A stretch of 64,000 nt of DNA from JAUILH01 sp964230215. Its GTDB lineage: Bacteria; Bacteroidota; Bacteroidia; Flavobacteriales_D; JAUILH01. Position numbers and translations under genes: made by a program. The first letter of the stretch is position 1. Every line of letters begins with the position of its first letter. The stretch covers positions 62,001 through 126,000 of the forward strand of contig CAXRGQ010000006.1 in assembly GCA_964230215.1 (NCBI GenBank). Reading direction: 5' to 3'. This document shows, piece by piece, positions 49,886 through 57,556 of this stretch. The notes below the pieces were generated by a model. It searched no databases, was not told the origin of the DNA, and saw only the letters and a program-made list of their open reading frames with translations.

Positions 49886-51727
49886 CTACTTTACTTTAAA
49901 ATTTATCTCGAATTTACAACCCGATTTTGTGTTTAATTCATAATCCCCTTTAAGTTGTCGAGAAAATATGTCAATCAATCTAAGCCCTAGGCTTGAAGAG
50001 GATTCTGCCTGCTCGAACCCTGGCCCATTATCCTCAAGCATAAATAAATGATTATTCCCCTTTACATCCTTTTTCAGGCTCACTAAAATCTTTGGTTTGT
50101 CAATGTCATTAAAAGCGTGTTTAATCGAGTTTGCTATAAACTCTGAACTAATCATACCCAAGGCAATGCTTGTAGAAACATCAAATTGTAAATCATCTAC
50201 ATCCATGGTGAAATCAATGGGTTTGTCATCCACGTCAACTAACTCTCTTAAAGTAGATGTTAACTCTTCAAGGTATCGCTTAATCTGTATTCCTTCTGTA
50301 TTCCCTTGATTATAGAGCATTTCATGCACCAAAGCCATAGCTTTAATGCGTCTTGAAGCATCACTCAATGAGTCTAGTTCCCTATCGTTCTCGCTCACGT
50401 TCATTTGCATGTTCATGATTGAACTAATAAATTGCAGGTTGTTCTTTACACGGTGATGAATTTCTTGAATGAGCGCATCCTTCTCCTTATTCCTATTATT
50501 TAATTTAATGTTAGAGCGTCTCAAAAACAACATCAATAATAAAACAGCTATGACCAACACAGCAAGGACGATAATGTAAATAGCTTTTCGTTGATTGGCT
50601 TGCTCTTCCTCTTTTACCTTTTCCTTGGCTTGATCTAGATCTTTATTAACCTTGATAAGCTCATTTTTTGCCTTTTCGCTTTCATATTTTTCAGAGAGAT
50701 TTCGCATGCTCAGGGTATGCTGACGATCACGTTCCTTATAAACTTCATCGTTATACTTTACAAAATGACCAAATGCTCGTCCGGTATCTTTTTGAAGCAA
50801 AGCCAATTCGAATAAGTATTGGTATGGGCGAGCTAAACTGTAGACTAACTCCTCTTTAGCCACATAATCTATAAGTTGATGATATAAAGTAAGTGCGCTG
50901 TCTGAATAAAAGTTTTCTGATTGATATGACATAGCCCTATTGTTCATCACATTTGCTATACTAATCTTTGCCCCAACACTTCTCCACAAAGCCTCCGCCT
51001 TGCGATAACATGCATTCGCTTTCTTAAACAACATTAGATTTTTATAGGTAAAGCCCATCTCATTATAGCTTATTGCTTGAGCATTCTTATTACCAGTTTT
51101 AATCGCTAAATCAAGTGCTTTTCTAGTAAATCCAAGGGTTAAAGAGGTATCTCCACTGTACTCGTTATGCACTGCTGCTAATCGGTTGTATATATGCAGG
51201 AGATTCATAGTGTCCGTCAAACCTTTGTCAAAATAGAGTGCTTCAGCTTCATTGAGGTATTCTAATGCTTTATCATGGAGAGAAGATGCTCTACAATGCT
51301 CACCTATCAGAACAAGACAATGAGATAACCTTGACCAATCCTTTTCTTTCTCAAATAACTCTTTAGCCTCTATATATTTCTCTAATGCTGCAGTTGCATC
51401 TCCATTTAGCCTCTTTACACGGGCTTCCATCTGAATGTACTCACCCTTAAACAAGGGGTTGTCCAATAAATCCTGATTATCAACTTTTCTTGATATCACC
51501 TGTATTGCTCGCGCAGAACGTCCATTCGATTCCAAATAAGTGATAACTCTGTTTAACTCTAAAACAACTTTATCAATTTTGTCATCCCTTTCGTAGTTTA
51601 CAACTTCTTCTTTGTAACGATTGTACAGTGAGTCAAAATAGGCGTCTTTATCATCGTCTATAGCGGCAGCTTGTCCCGAAATTAGGACTGCCAGCAAACA
51701 CATCACAATACACCTAAGAAAATTCAT
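49886..51727 (-). CDS. TPR sensor histidine kinase (HisKA_2 type)
   Basis: 613 residues from the ATG giving MNFLRCIVMCLLAVLISGQAAA (signal). A perfect -7 box is 6 nt upstream; an in-frame ATG 9 nt further out is inside it. The periplasmic part has TPR-like helices (~45-330: LVLIGEHCRASSLHDKALEYLNEAEALY), a coiled coil, one transmembrane helix (IYIIVLAVLVIAVLLLMLFL), then a HisKA_2 phosphoacceptor EIHHRVKNNLQFISSIMNMQ and an HATPase region with LGMISSEFIANSIKHAFND and EDNGPGF. This is the Bacteroidota TPR-HK design paired with LytTR regulators. Signal unknown. Confidence 0.92.
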   Translation of the reverse strand: MNFLRCIVMCLLAVLISGQAAAIDDDKDAYFDSLYNRYKEEVVNYERDDKIDKVVLELNRVITYLESNGRSARAIQVISRKVDNQDLLDNPLFKGEYIQMEARVKRLNGDATAALEKYIEAKELFEKEKDWSRLSHCLVLIGEHCRASSLHDKALEYLNEAEALYFDKGLTDTMNLLHIYNRLAAVHNEYSGDTSLTLGFTRKALDLAIKTGNKNAQAISYNEMGFTYKNLMLFKKANACYRKAEALWRSVGAKISIANVMNNRAMSYQSENFYSDSALTLYHQLIDYVAKEELVYSLARPYQYLFELALLQKDTGRAFGHFVKYNDEVYKERDRQHTLSMRNLSEKYESEKAKNELIKVNKDLDQAKEKVKEEEQANQRKAIYIIVLAVLVIAVLLLMLFLRRSNIKLNNRNKEKDALIQEIHHRVKNNLQFISSIMNMQMNVSENDRELDSLSDASRRIKAMALVHEMLYNQGNTEGIQIKRYLEELTSTLRELVDVDDKPIDFTMDVDDLQFDVSTSIALGMISSEFIANSIKHAFNDIDKPKILVSLKKDVKGNNHLFMLEDNGPGFEQAESSSSLGLRLIDIFSRQLKGDYELNTKSGCKFEINFKVK

Positions 51728-51733
51728 ACTCTG

Positions 51734-51741
51734 CAAAGCTA
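51734..51741 (-). promoter_or_regulatory. TAnnTTTG -7 box for the two-component operon
   Basis: TAGCTTTG on the minus strand, 6 nt before the ATG at 51727. Confidence 0.5.
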
Positions 51742-51868
51742 TAGTATTCTACAGGTTTACATAGCAGAAATACGTGAAATGCAATCTTTTGTATGCGAAA
51801 TGCATAAAAACCCTTACAATCTTAATTTACAAGCACTTATAATCGATAAAAATGAACTTTTATTACAA

Positions 51869-52381
51869 TCATCTTCGCGGTGAGTAATACCCTTCAAAAA
51901 CAGGTAACCATGTCTTTCCTCCATCACTAGTTTTCTCCCAAACATGTTTAACTCTACCATCATCTAATGGAGTCCAAGATGTTTTATTTTGAGAATAACC
52001 AGTTTCTCCATCTACTCTCTCAGTCCACATTACCATTGCGCCATTTTCCAAATTACCATCCATTAATATGGAACCTCCCCTTCCATCAATCCAGCTTTGA
52101 TGCCATTGCTGCGTATTTACATTATAAAAACTAATGCTTGTGCCTTTAAAACCTTTTGCGCTAGTCCAATGTTCATGAAGCCCACAGCCATCCTCTAGCC
52201 TTTCGATTATATTAAAACCTAGGGTATCTCCTTTAGCATTCTTCACAACCCAATCTCCTATCCAAAAATCAAATTGATTATAAAGTGAATCTGGACAAGC
52301 TGTACCAGTGCTGTTTTGTGAAAACAAACTGTTCCAATTGCATATTATTAGCATTGTAGACATATAAAATAAGGACTTCAT
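51869..52381 (-). CDS. exported calycin-like (DUF1579-like) protein
   Basis: 170 residues. Signal peptide (KSLFYMSTMLIICNWNSLFSQ). The mature domain begins FDFWIGDWVVKNAKGDTLGFN, the recognised opening of DUF1579/nitrobindin-like beta-barrels, and continues CGLHEHWTSAKGFKGTSISFYN, WHQSWIDGRGG and WLPVFEGYYSPRR. Proteins of this form bind small molecules in some families; function unknown here. Confidence 0.7.
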   Translation of the reverse strand: MKSLFYMSTMLIICNWNSLFSQNSTGTACPDSLYNQFDFWIGDWVVKNAKGDTLGFNIIERLEDGCGLHEHWTSAKGFKGTSISFYNVNTQQWHQSWIDGRGGSILMDGNLENGAMVMWTERVDGETGYSQNKTSWTPLDDGRVKHVWEKTSDGGKTWLPVFEGYYSPRR

Positions 52382-52589
52382 AATTCGTTTTTTATCAAGT
52401 TATGGAGATTGAAACTATTCTGCATCCAATATTTGATGAACGGTGTTTTTTTTTTTCGGAATCATGAACTTTTACCAAGTCAAGGTGTACGAATTCTCAA
52501 CCAAACATGACACTTACTCATTGAGGCCCTGATAATTGAAACGATATATAGAAATTTAAGGTAAACCAATAAACACAAAACACTAAGCA

Positions 52590-53324
52590 ATGAAACTAAT
52601 CACAAGCACATTATTACTCGCACTCAGTTTTCAGTCTATAGGACAAGAGAAAACAACAAATCATTTCGACCTAGACGATCCTAAACAGGTTAAAGAACAG
52701 ATGACCATTTTTGTTAAAGCCATTCAATCTGGTGATACCGCAACAGAGTTTAGCTACCGAACAGATTACGCACTTAATTGGAGATACAAAAGCATGGTAG
52801 CCGCGCCAGATTTTATAGATAGAGACATTTCTTTGAGTGAATATGGTTATTTATCGAGCATTAAGTTCGGAGACCTTCATATTGATAAGGAAAGCCGGAT
52901 GATTATGCGTACTCATTATACCGAACCTGGTAATAAAAAGAACAAACATAGATACGCCTTTCACGTTGATTTAGATGGTAAAATCGATCAAGTATTGTAT
53001 GTGCCGCCAATTACAAAGGAATACTTTCCTGAGTGGGAAGACGAAGATTTCAGAATGCTAATATCTAAGCTAGATACGGCTACAATTTATATAGATGAAA
53101 TCGAGCCAGAGATGTATGAGTTCGAATCATTTAGTTGCGGTGGTGTAATGCCTGATTTGGAAGAAATGATTGTTGAGGAATTAGAATTAAGTGATGAAGA
53201 TATAGAAGACAGAAAACAATTAGCAGAAAATACTGAAGATGACGCAATCATAGAGGAAGAGGACAAAGGAACAGAGCCGTTAAATGAAGCACCAAATAAA
53301 TTTCATTCTAAACTGAATAAATAA
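52590..53324 (+). CDS. exported protein of unknown function with acidic C terminus
   Basis: 244 residues. Signal peptide (KLITSTLLLALSFQSIGQ). A helical/beta middle (EQMTIFVKAIQSGDTATEFSYRTDYALNW; YAFHVDLDGKIDQVLYVPPITKEYFP) is followed by an acidic low-complexity tail (VEELELSDEDIEDRKQLAENTEDDAIIEEEDK). I do not recognise the family. It ends 10 nt before the next gene and is probably co-transcribed with it. Confidence 0.55.
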   Translation: MKLITSTLLLALSFQSIGQEKTTNHFDLDDPKQVKEQMTIFVKAIQSGDTATEFSYRTDYALNWRYKSMVAAPDFIDRDISLSEYGYLSSIKFGDLHIDKESRMIMRTHYTEPGNKKNKHRYAFHVDLDGKIDQVLYVPPITKEYFPEWEDEDFRMLISKLDTATIYIDEIEPEMYEFESFSCGGVMPDLEEMIVEELELSDEDIEDRKQLAENTEDDAIIEEEDKGTEPLNEAPNKFHSKLNK

Positions 53325-53334
53325 GCCGATAAGC

Positions 53335-53982
53335 ATGCAACATACCTCAAATATAGCCAAATCGACAGCACTAATAGTTTGTGCCCTAGCACTCACCGCA
53401 ATATCTGCCATTGCTTGCCATGTGCTGGGATGGTGTGACTTGTATTGGTCAGCCAGAGTCGTTGTAATTCCAGCATTCTGCTTAATAGCAATGCTTGCAT
53501 TTAAACATCCCAATCTTGGAAAAAAAATTCTTAAAGGGTGGTTATATGGTTTGATGGCGGTTTCTATCTATGATCTTTCACGTATTCCATTTATGATGGC
53601 AGGATGGGGAGATTTTATTCCGACCATTGGTGATTGGATTCTAGGTGAATCAGACGTACATCCAATTGTAGGTTACGCATGGAGGTATATTGGAAACGGA
53701 GGTGGACTTGGTATAGTATTCGTTTTAATGAATCACTATTTCCCGGTAAACATCCATCGCGTTTTACTAGGATTGCTGTATGGCTTGTTTGTATTTAGTT
53801 GTTTAGATTTAGTATTGGTGTCATCTAAGAATGCGCAGAATATGATGTTTGAACTCACCTCATTAAATGTTGTCGGAAGTATGGTTGGCCATATAGTTTA
53901 TGGCAGTGTATTAGGTATCCTCTCCTATTATCGCGTGTACGAATCTGTACGAGACGGAGGGGTCGTTGAAGTAATCGAGTAA
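53335..53982 (+). CDS. polytopic membrane protein of unknown function
   Basis: 215 residues with about six hydrophobic segments (ALIVCALALTAISAIACHVLG; VVVIPAFCLIAMLAF; GLMAVSIYDLSRIPFMMAGW; GLGIVFVLMNHYF; VLLGLLYGLFVFSCLDLVLV; VGSMVGHIVYGSVLGILSYYRVY). The GH...YGxxLG element in the last helix is common in unknown membrane families. No function is assigned. It is followed by a strong terminator. Confidence 0.6.
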   Translation: MQHTSNIAKSTALIVCALALTAISAIACHVLGWCDLYWSARVVVIPAFCLIAMLAFKHPNLGKKILKGWLYGLMAVSIYDLSRIPFMMAGWGDFIPTIGDWILGESDVHPIVGYAWRYIGNGGGLGIVFVLMNHYFPVNIHRVLLGLLYGLFVFSCLDLVLVSSKNAQNMMFELTSLNVVGSMVGHIVYGSVLGILSYYRVYESVRDGGVVEVIE

Positions 53983-54009
53983 AGCAACAAGTAGATTCAA
54001 CGATGAATG

Positions 54010-54035
54010 GCCCGTCGCATGCGACGGGCTTTTTT
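54010..54035 (+). terminator. intrinsic terminator after the membrane protein gene
   Basis: Perfect 20-nt palindrome gcccgtcgcatgcgacgggc (54010-54029) followed by six Ts. Confidence 0.9.
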
Positions 54036-54058
54036 ATCACCATACTTCAGGAAATTTG

Positions 54059-54066
54059 TATCTTTT
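54059..54066 (+). promoter_or_regulatory. near-consensus -7 box for the Tim44-like gene
   Basis: TATCTTTT, 4 nt (ctac) before the ATG at 54071. Confidence 0.35.
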
Positions 54067-54070
54067 CTAC

Positions 54071-54829
54071 ATGAAAACGACAAGATCTGCTTTGATTCTG
54101 ATGTTATTATTTGTATGCGTATTCTATCCAGAAACTGCAATTGCAGGTCCTGGTGGAATAATAGCAAAAGGCTTTATTAAAACCTGGTGGGGCAAATTAA
54201 TTCTAATTGTACTTTTCATTGTATTAATGCCCTTAATTATTTACGTCAAAATGCGTGAATATTTAGTCGCTAGGAAAAACAAAAAACTTCTTTTAAAACT
54301 TGCAGAAATTGACTCAATGTTCTCCTGGTTAACATTGAGAAACCAAGTTACAACAACAGTAAAAAGAGTGCATTTAGCATGGTCAAACGAAAACTTAGAA
54401 GAGGCTGAATCATTCATGTCTCCGTGGTATTGGCAAAATCAGCAACGCGTTTACCTTGATGATTGGAAAAGTAAAAATCTACATAACGTTTGCAAATTAT
54501 CTCGCGTTACATCAATTGAACCAATCTTGATGGAGATAAGTGAAGAGGAAAATTTTGAGGGTACTATTATTGCTTTCAGTGTATCTGTATTTATGGAAGA
54601 CTACCTTGAAAATAGAGAGACAAAAAAGGTTGTGCAAGGTAAAAAAGGATTCAGCGAGGAGGAACGTGTTTGGATTATGGAGTATTCAGAAGGAAAATGG
54701 CTGTTAAATAATATAGAGGATGGTTCAATGAGTTTAGCGATAGCAAAGATGCCCAATAGAATCCCTGAAAACATAAGAATTGAAATGGAGAAATTTAAAT
54801 CTTCACCTACAGGTTTAAAAGAATCATAA
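54071..54829 (+). CDS. Tim44-like domain membrane protein
   Basis: 252 residues from ATG (MKTTRSALILMLLFVCVFY signal), not from a TTG 15 nt upstream. A second hydrophobic helix (IIAKGFIKTWWGKLILIVLFIVLMPLIIYV) anchors it. The soluble part (~80-240) resembles a Tim44-like (NTF2/SnoaL-related) domain: MFSWLTLRNQVTTTVKRVHLAWSNENLEEAESFMS, ISEEENFEGTIIAFSVSVFMEDYL and EERVWIMEYSEGKWLLNNI. The 3' end overlaps the convergent small membrane gene by 23 nt. Function in bacteria is not established. Confidence 0.7.
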   Translation: MKTTRSALILMLLFVCVFYPETAIAGPGGIIAKGFIKTWWGKLILIVLFIVLMPLIIYVKMREYLVARKNKKLLLKLAEIDSMFSWLTLRNQVTTTVKRVHLAWSNENLEEAESFMSPWYWQNQQRVYLDDWKSKNLHNVCKLSRVTSIEPILMEISEEENFEGTIIAFSVSVFMEDYLENRETKKVVQGKKGFSEEERVWIMEYSEGKWLLNNIEDGSMSLAIAKMPNRIPENIRIEMEKFKSSPTGLKES

Positions 54830-55019
54830 CTCCTGTGTATACTAGGAATCCACCTAAAAGTGCATATAAAATTCTAGCCCCTTTTCTACTTAATAATTTC
54901 ACGAATATATTAGCTGGAAAGCTCGTAAAAAAACTTGTCCAATTAAAGTAGCTCGCCAATAAACAATATGGGCCTCCTATTAAGCCAACAGCTAATGCAA
55001 TTATAGTCTTAAATTCCAT
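54807..55019 (-). CDS. small membrane protein, Imm17-like
   Basis: 70 residues with two hydrophobic helices (IIALAVGLIGGPYCLLASYF; ILYALLGGFLVYTGVMILLNL) separated by a basic segment containing LSRKGARILYALLGG. This resembles the immunity protein 17 family of small two-helix membrane proteins. The near-consensus -7 box 4 nt before the ATG supports it as real. No toxin gene is adjacent, so an immunity role is not shown. Confidence 0.5.
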   Translation of the reverse strand: MEFKTIIALAVGLIGGPYCLLASYFNWTSFFTSFPANIFVKLLSRKGARILYALLGGFLVYTGVMILLNL

Positions 55020-55023
55020 AGGA

Positions 55024-55031
55024 TAAATATA
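55024..55031 (-). promoter_or_regulatory. near-consensus -7 box for the small membrane gene
   Basis: TATATTTA on the minus strand, 4 nt (tcct) before the ATG at 55019. Confidence 0.35.
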
Positions 55032-55051
55032 CGGCTTTCGACATTCGCTCC

Positions 55052-57415
55052 TTAATGCCTTCTTCCTCCGTTGTAAGTCATGGCTTCCCCTTTTCCAAAG
55101 CTATAACTGAATCCAAGTGTAATAAATCGTCCACGCTGAGAAAAGGCATACACATAATAATCATCCTGAACAACTGTGTTCTCTCTTATGCGGCTAGCCA
55201 TGATATCACGTACACTAAAATTAATCACTCCTTTCCCTTTCCATAGCTTTTTGCGCATGCCTATATCTCCAAATAGATAGCCTGATGTTACCCCTTGAAC
55301 GGTCTCAAACTTTGATTGATAATTTCCTGTGATCTCAATATCAAAGTTGGCTGGAAGTTTAATTTTCATCGTAGCTCTACTTGACCATTGATTACTGATA
55401 AAATCGAAATTCTGCCCATTAAACGTACCTCTGCGATTAAAGTAACCGAAATTGAAATCGCCATTTAAATCAATGGATTTGTTTATATCAACATCACCGT
55501 TCAATTCGATCCCCACTTTGTCTCTAGTTCCTATATTCATTGGCATGGTGATATTTACATTATTCTCAAGCACCGTTATTCGCTCAACAACTTCCGTGGT
55601 GCGGAGATAATACACACTTCCGTTTAAACTGAATTTGTTATTCATGTAAATGGCGGTCAACTCATACGAATCGCCGTACTCTGGCAAAAGATTAGGATTG
55701 CCTGTTCTAATGTTATATGAATTTCGAATATTAAAGAAGGGGTTCAAATCCCACAAACGGGGTCTAAATATTCGTCTTGAATAACCTATCTGCATACTAA
55801 ACTTCTTATTGATTTTATAAGATGAGTGTATGGATGGAAACAGATTAGTATAAAACTGATTGTTACTTTGCCCAGTGTTTTCAAGTAAGGTATTTAAATC
55901 TGTATTCTCAGCTCTCAAACCAACTTTTACTCCCCATTTCTCACTTTCATATGCGCCAGTAGCATATAGCCCAAGTACTTTCTGGACGAATACAAAATTG
56001 TTTGTTAAACTGCTGTCAGATACCCATACACCATTATCATCGTCGTAAACACCATAATCGTTCCCGACATCATTTATTTCGTACATGGCACCACTTTCAA
56101 TAGACCACTTGTCGTTTAATGGGTTGGTATAATCTAGTTTAAATGTATAGTCAGTTTGATAAAAATCTGTTCTGGTTTGTTGATCGGCGTAAGCGTCTGA
56201 ACCAATTAGAACAACATTGTTAAATTCGGACGACTGATCTTTACTAAACGACCTGCCTAATGCACTAAATTGCAGTTTGTGGTCTTTATTATTTTTCGAT
56301 TCCCTTACATAATTAAAATCGTATTGAAATTTAGGATTTAAGGCAGATGTTACCTCTGTACGCTTATAATTGCTCACTAGGTCATTATTCCCGTCATACA
56401 ACCAAAACTCGGTTTCAGATGGTTGTTGCTCTATCTCATATGCAAAGTTTCCAGAGAGCGTTATTGTATTATAATCATTGATATAATAATCAGTCCCAAG
56501 AGTAATATTATAGAAGTTCTCATTTCTATAATTCACACCATCACTTTCAACTTTTGAGCTATCTATATACGACTGATTAATGCTTTCTTCATACCTGGGT
56601 AAACTTCTGTATCCAGCACCAAACTGAGTAAAGAAATTGAATTTGTTCGCTCGGAGATTTATACTGCCCCCAACACTATGGTTATGAGGCCATCCAGTGT
56701 TAAACGAGATTGAGCCATTAACACCCTTTTTTTCTTCTTTTTTAAGTACTATGTTGATTATGCCGGAGGTTCCTTCTGCGTTATATTTTGCCGAAGGATT
56801 TGTGATGACTTCTATTTTTTCAATCATATCGGCAGAAATTGAACCAAGTGCGCTACTCAAATCATCTGCCATAACTGAAGGCTTTCCGTCAATCAGAATC
56901 TGAACCCCTTGATTCCCTCGTAAACTTACATTCCCTTCTATATCTACATTAACGGATGGTACATTGTTTAATACTTCCATGGCTCCCATTCCGGTACTAC
57001 TAATATCCTGACCGACATTAAACACTCGTTTGTCAAGTTTAAATTCCATGCTGGATTTTTCTGCTGTGATATTTAGCTCCCCCAATGACTCAGCATTTGG
57101 TTCGATACATAGGTTACCCAAGTCTACCATATTTGAATCAAATACAATAGGTAGAATCCTGGTAAGATAACCAACAAATTTAATTTCTAGATAGACCTTA
57201 TTAGTGCTTGTCTCCAAGGTAAAATCTCCGTTGATATCGGTTGTTACACCTGCAACAATTTCATCATTGTCAGAATTCTTAAGTAAAGCTGATGCAAAAG
57301 GAATTGCCTCTTTAGACTTGTCGTCGATTATTTTACCGACAATAGTCCAATCCGATTGTGCAGAGCTACTCTGCACGAATAAACTGAGTAAAAAAATAAA
57401 CGTAAATCTTACCAT
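55052..57415 (-). CDS. outer-membrane beta-barrel (TonB-dependent-receptor-like) protein
   Basis: 787 residues. Signal peptide (VRFTFIFLLSLFVQSSSAQ). A carboxypeptidase-regulatory-like domain (~20-105: GKIIDDKSKEAIPFASALL; GDFTLET) precedes a plug domain (~125-225: VFNVGQDISSTGMGAMEVLNNVPSVNVDIEGNVSLRGNQGVQILIDGKP; VITNPSAKYNAEGTSGIINIVLKK) and a large barrel ending ITLGFSYSFGKGEAMTYNGGRRH. This is the OMP_b-brl_3 type of Bacteroidota, not SusC; no SusD or TonB partner is adjacent. The transported ligand is unknown. A perfect -7 box lies 7 nt before the ATG. Confidence 0.88.
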   Translation of the reverse strand: MVRFTFIFLLSLFVQSSSAQSDWTIVGKIIDDKSKEAIPFASALLKNSDNDEIVAGVTTDINGDFTLETSTNKVYLEIKFVGYLTRILPIVFDSNMVDLGNLCIEPNAESLGELNITAEKSSMEFKLDKRVFNVGQDISSTGMGAMEVLNNVPSVNVDIEGNVSLRGNQGVQILIDGKPSVMADDLSSALGSISADMIEKIEVITNPSAKYNAEGTSGIINIVLKKEEKKGVNGSISFNTGWPHNHSVGGSINLRANKFNFFTQFGAGYRSLPRYEESINQSYIDSSKVESDGVNYRNENFYNITLGTDYYINDYNTITLSGNFAYEIEQQPSETEFWLYDGNNDLVSNYKRTEVTSALNPKFQYDFNYVRESKNNKDHKLQFSALGRSFSKDQSSEFNNVVLIGSDAYADQQTRTDFYQTDYTFKLDYTNPLNDKWSIESGAMYEINDVGNDYGVYDDDNGVWVSDSSLTNNFVFVQKVLGLYATGAYESEKWGVKVGLRAENTDLNTLLENTGQSNNQFYTNLFPSIHSSYKINKKFSMQIGYSRRIFRPRLWDLNPFFNIRNSYNIRTGNPNLLPEYGDSYELTAIYMNNKFSLNGSVYYLRTTEVVERITVLENNVNITMPMNIGTRDKVGIELNGDVDINKSIDLNGDFNFGYFNRRGTFNGQNFDFISNQWSSRATMKIKLPANFDIEITGNYQSKFETVQGVTSGYLFGDIGMRKKLWKGKGVINFSVRDIMASRIRENTVVQDDYYVYAFSQRGRFITLGFSYSFGKGEAMTYNGGRRH

Positions 57416-57422
57416 GTGATTA

Positions 57423-57430
57423 CAAAATTA
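57423..57430 (-). promoter_or_regulatory. TAnnTTTG -7 box for the TonB-receptor-like gene
   Basis: TAATTTTG on the minus strand, 7 nt before the ATG at 57415. Confidence 0.5.
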
Positions 57431-57500
57431 CCCACTTTTATGACTAAACGCTATTATTTGATATCACGTTAGACAATTGCTATCACTATAAGTTTAAAGC

Positions 57501-57535
57501 AAAAAAAAAGACCTCTTCCCAATGGCAAGAGGTCT
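57501..57535 (-). terminator. intrinsic terminator after the large T9SS gene
   Basis: AGACCTCTT / AAGAGGTCT arms (57509-57535) followed on the minus strand by nine Ts. It ends the 57557-59407 gene. Confidence 0.85.
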
Positions 57536-57556
57536 AACTTTATAAACGATTGGCTA

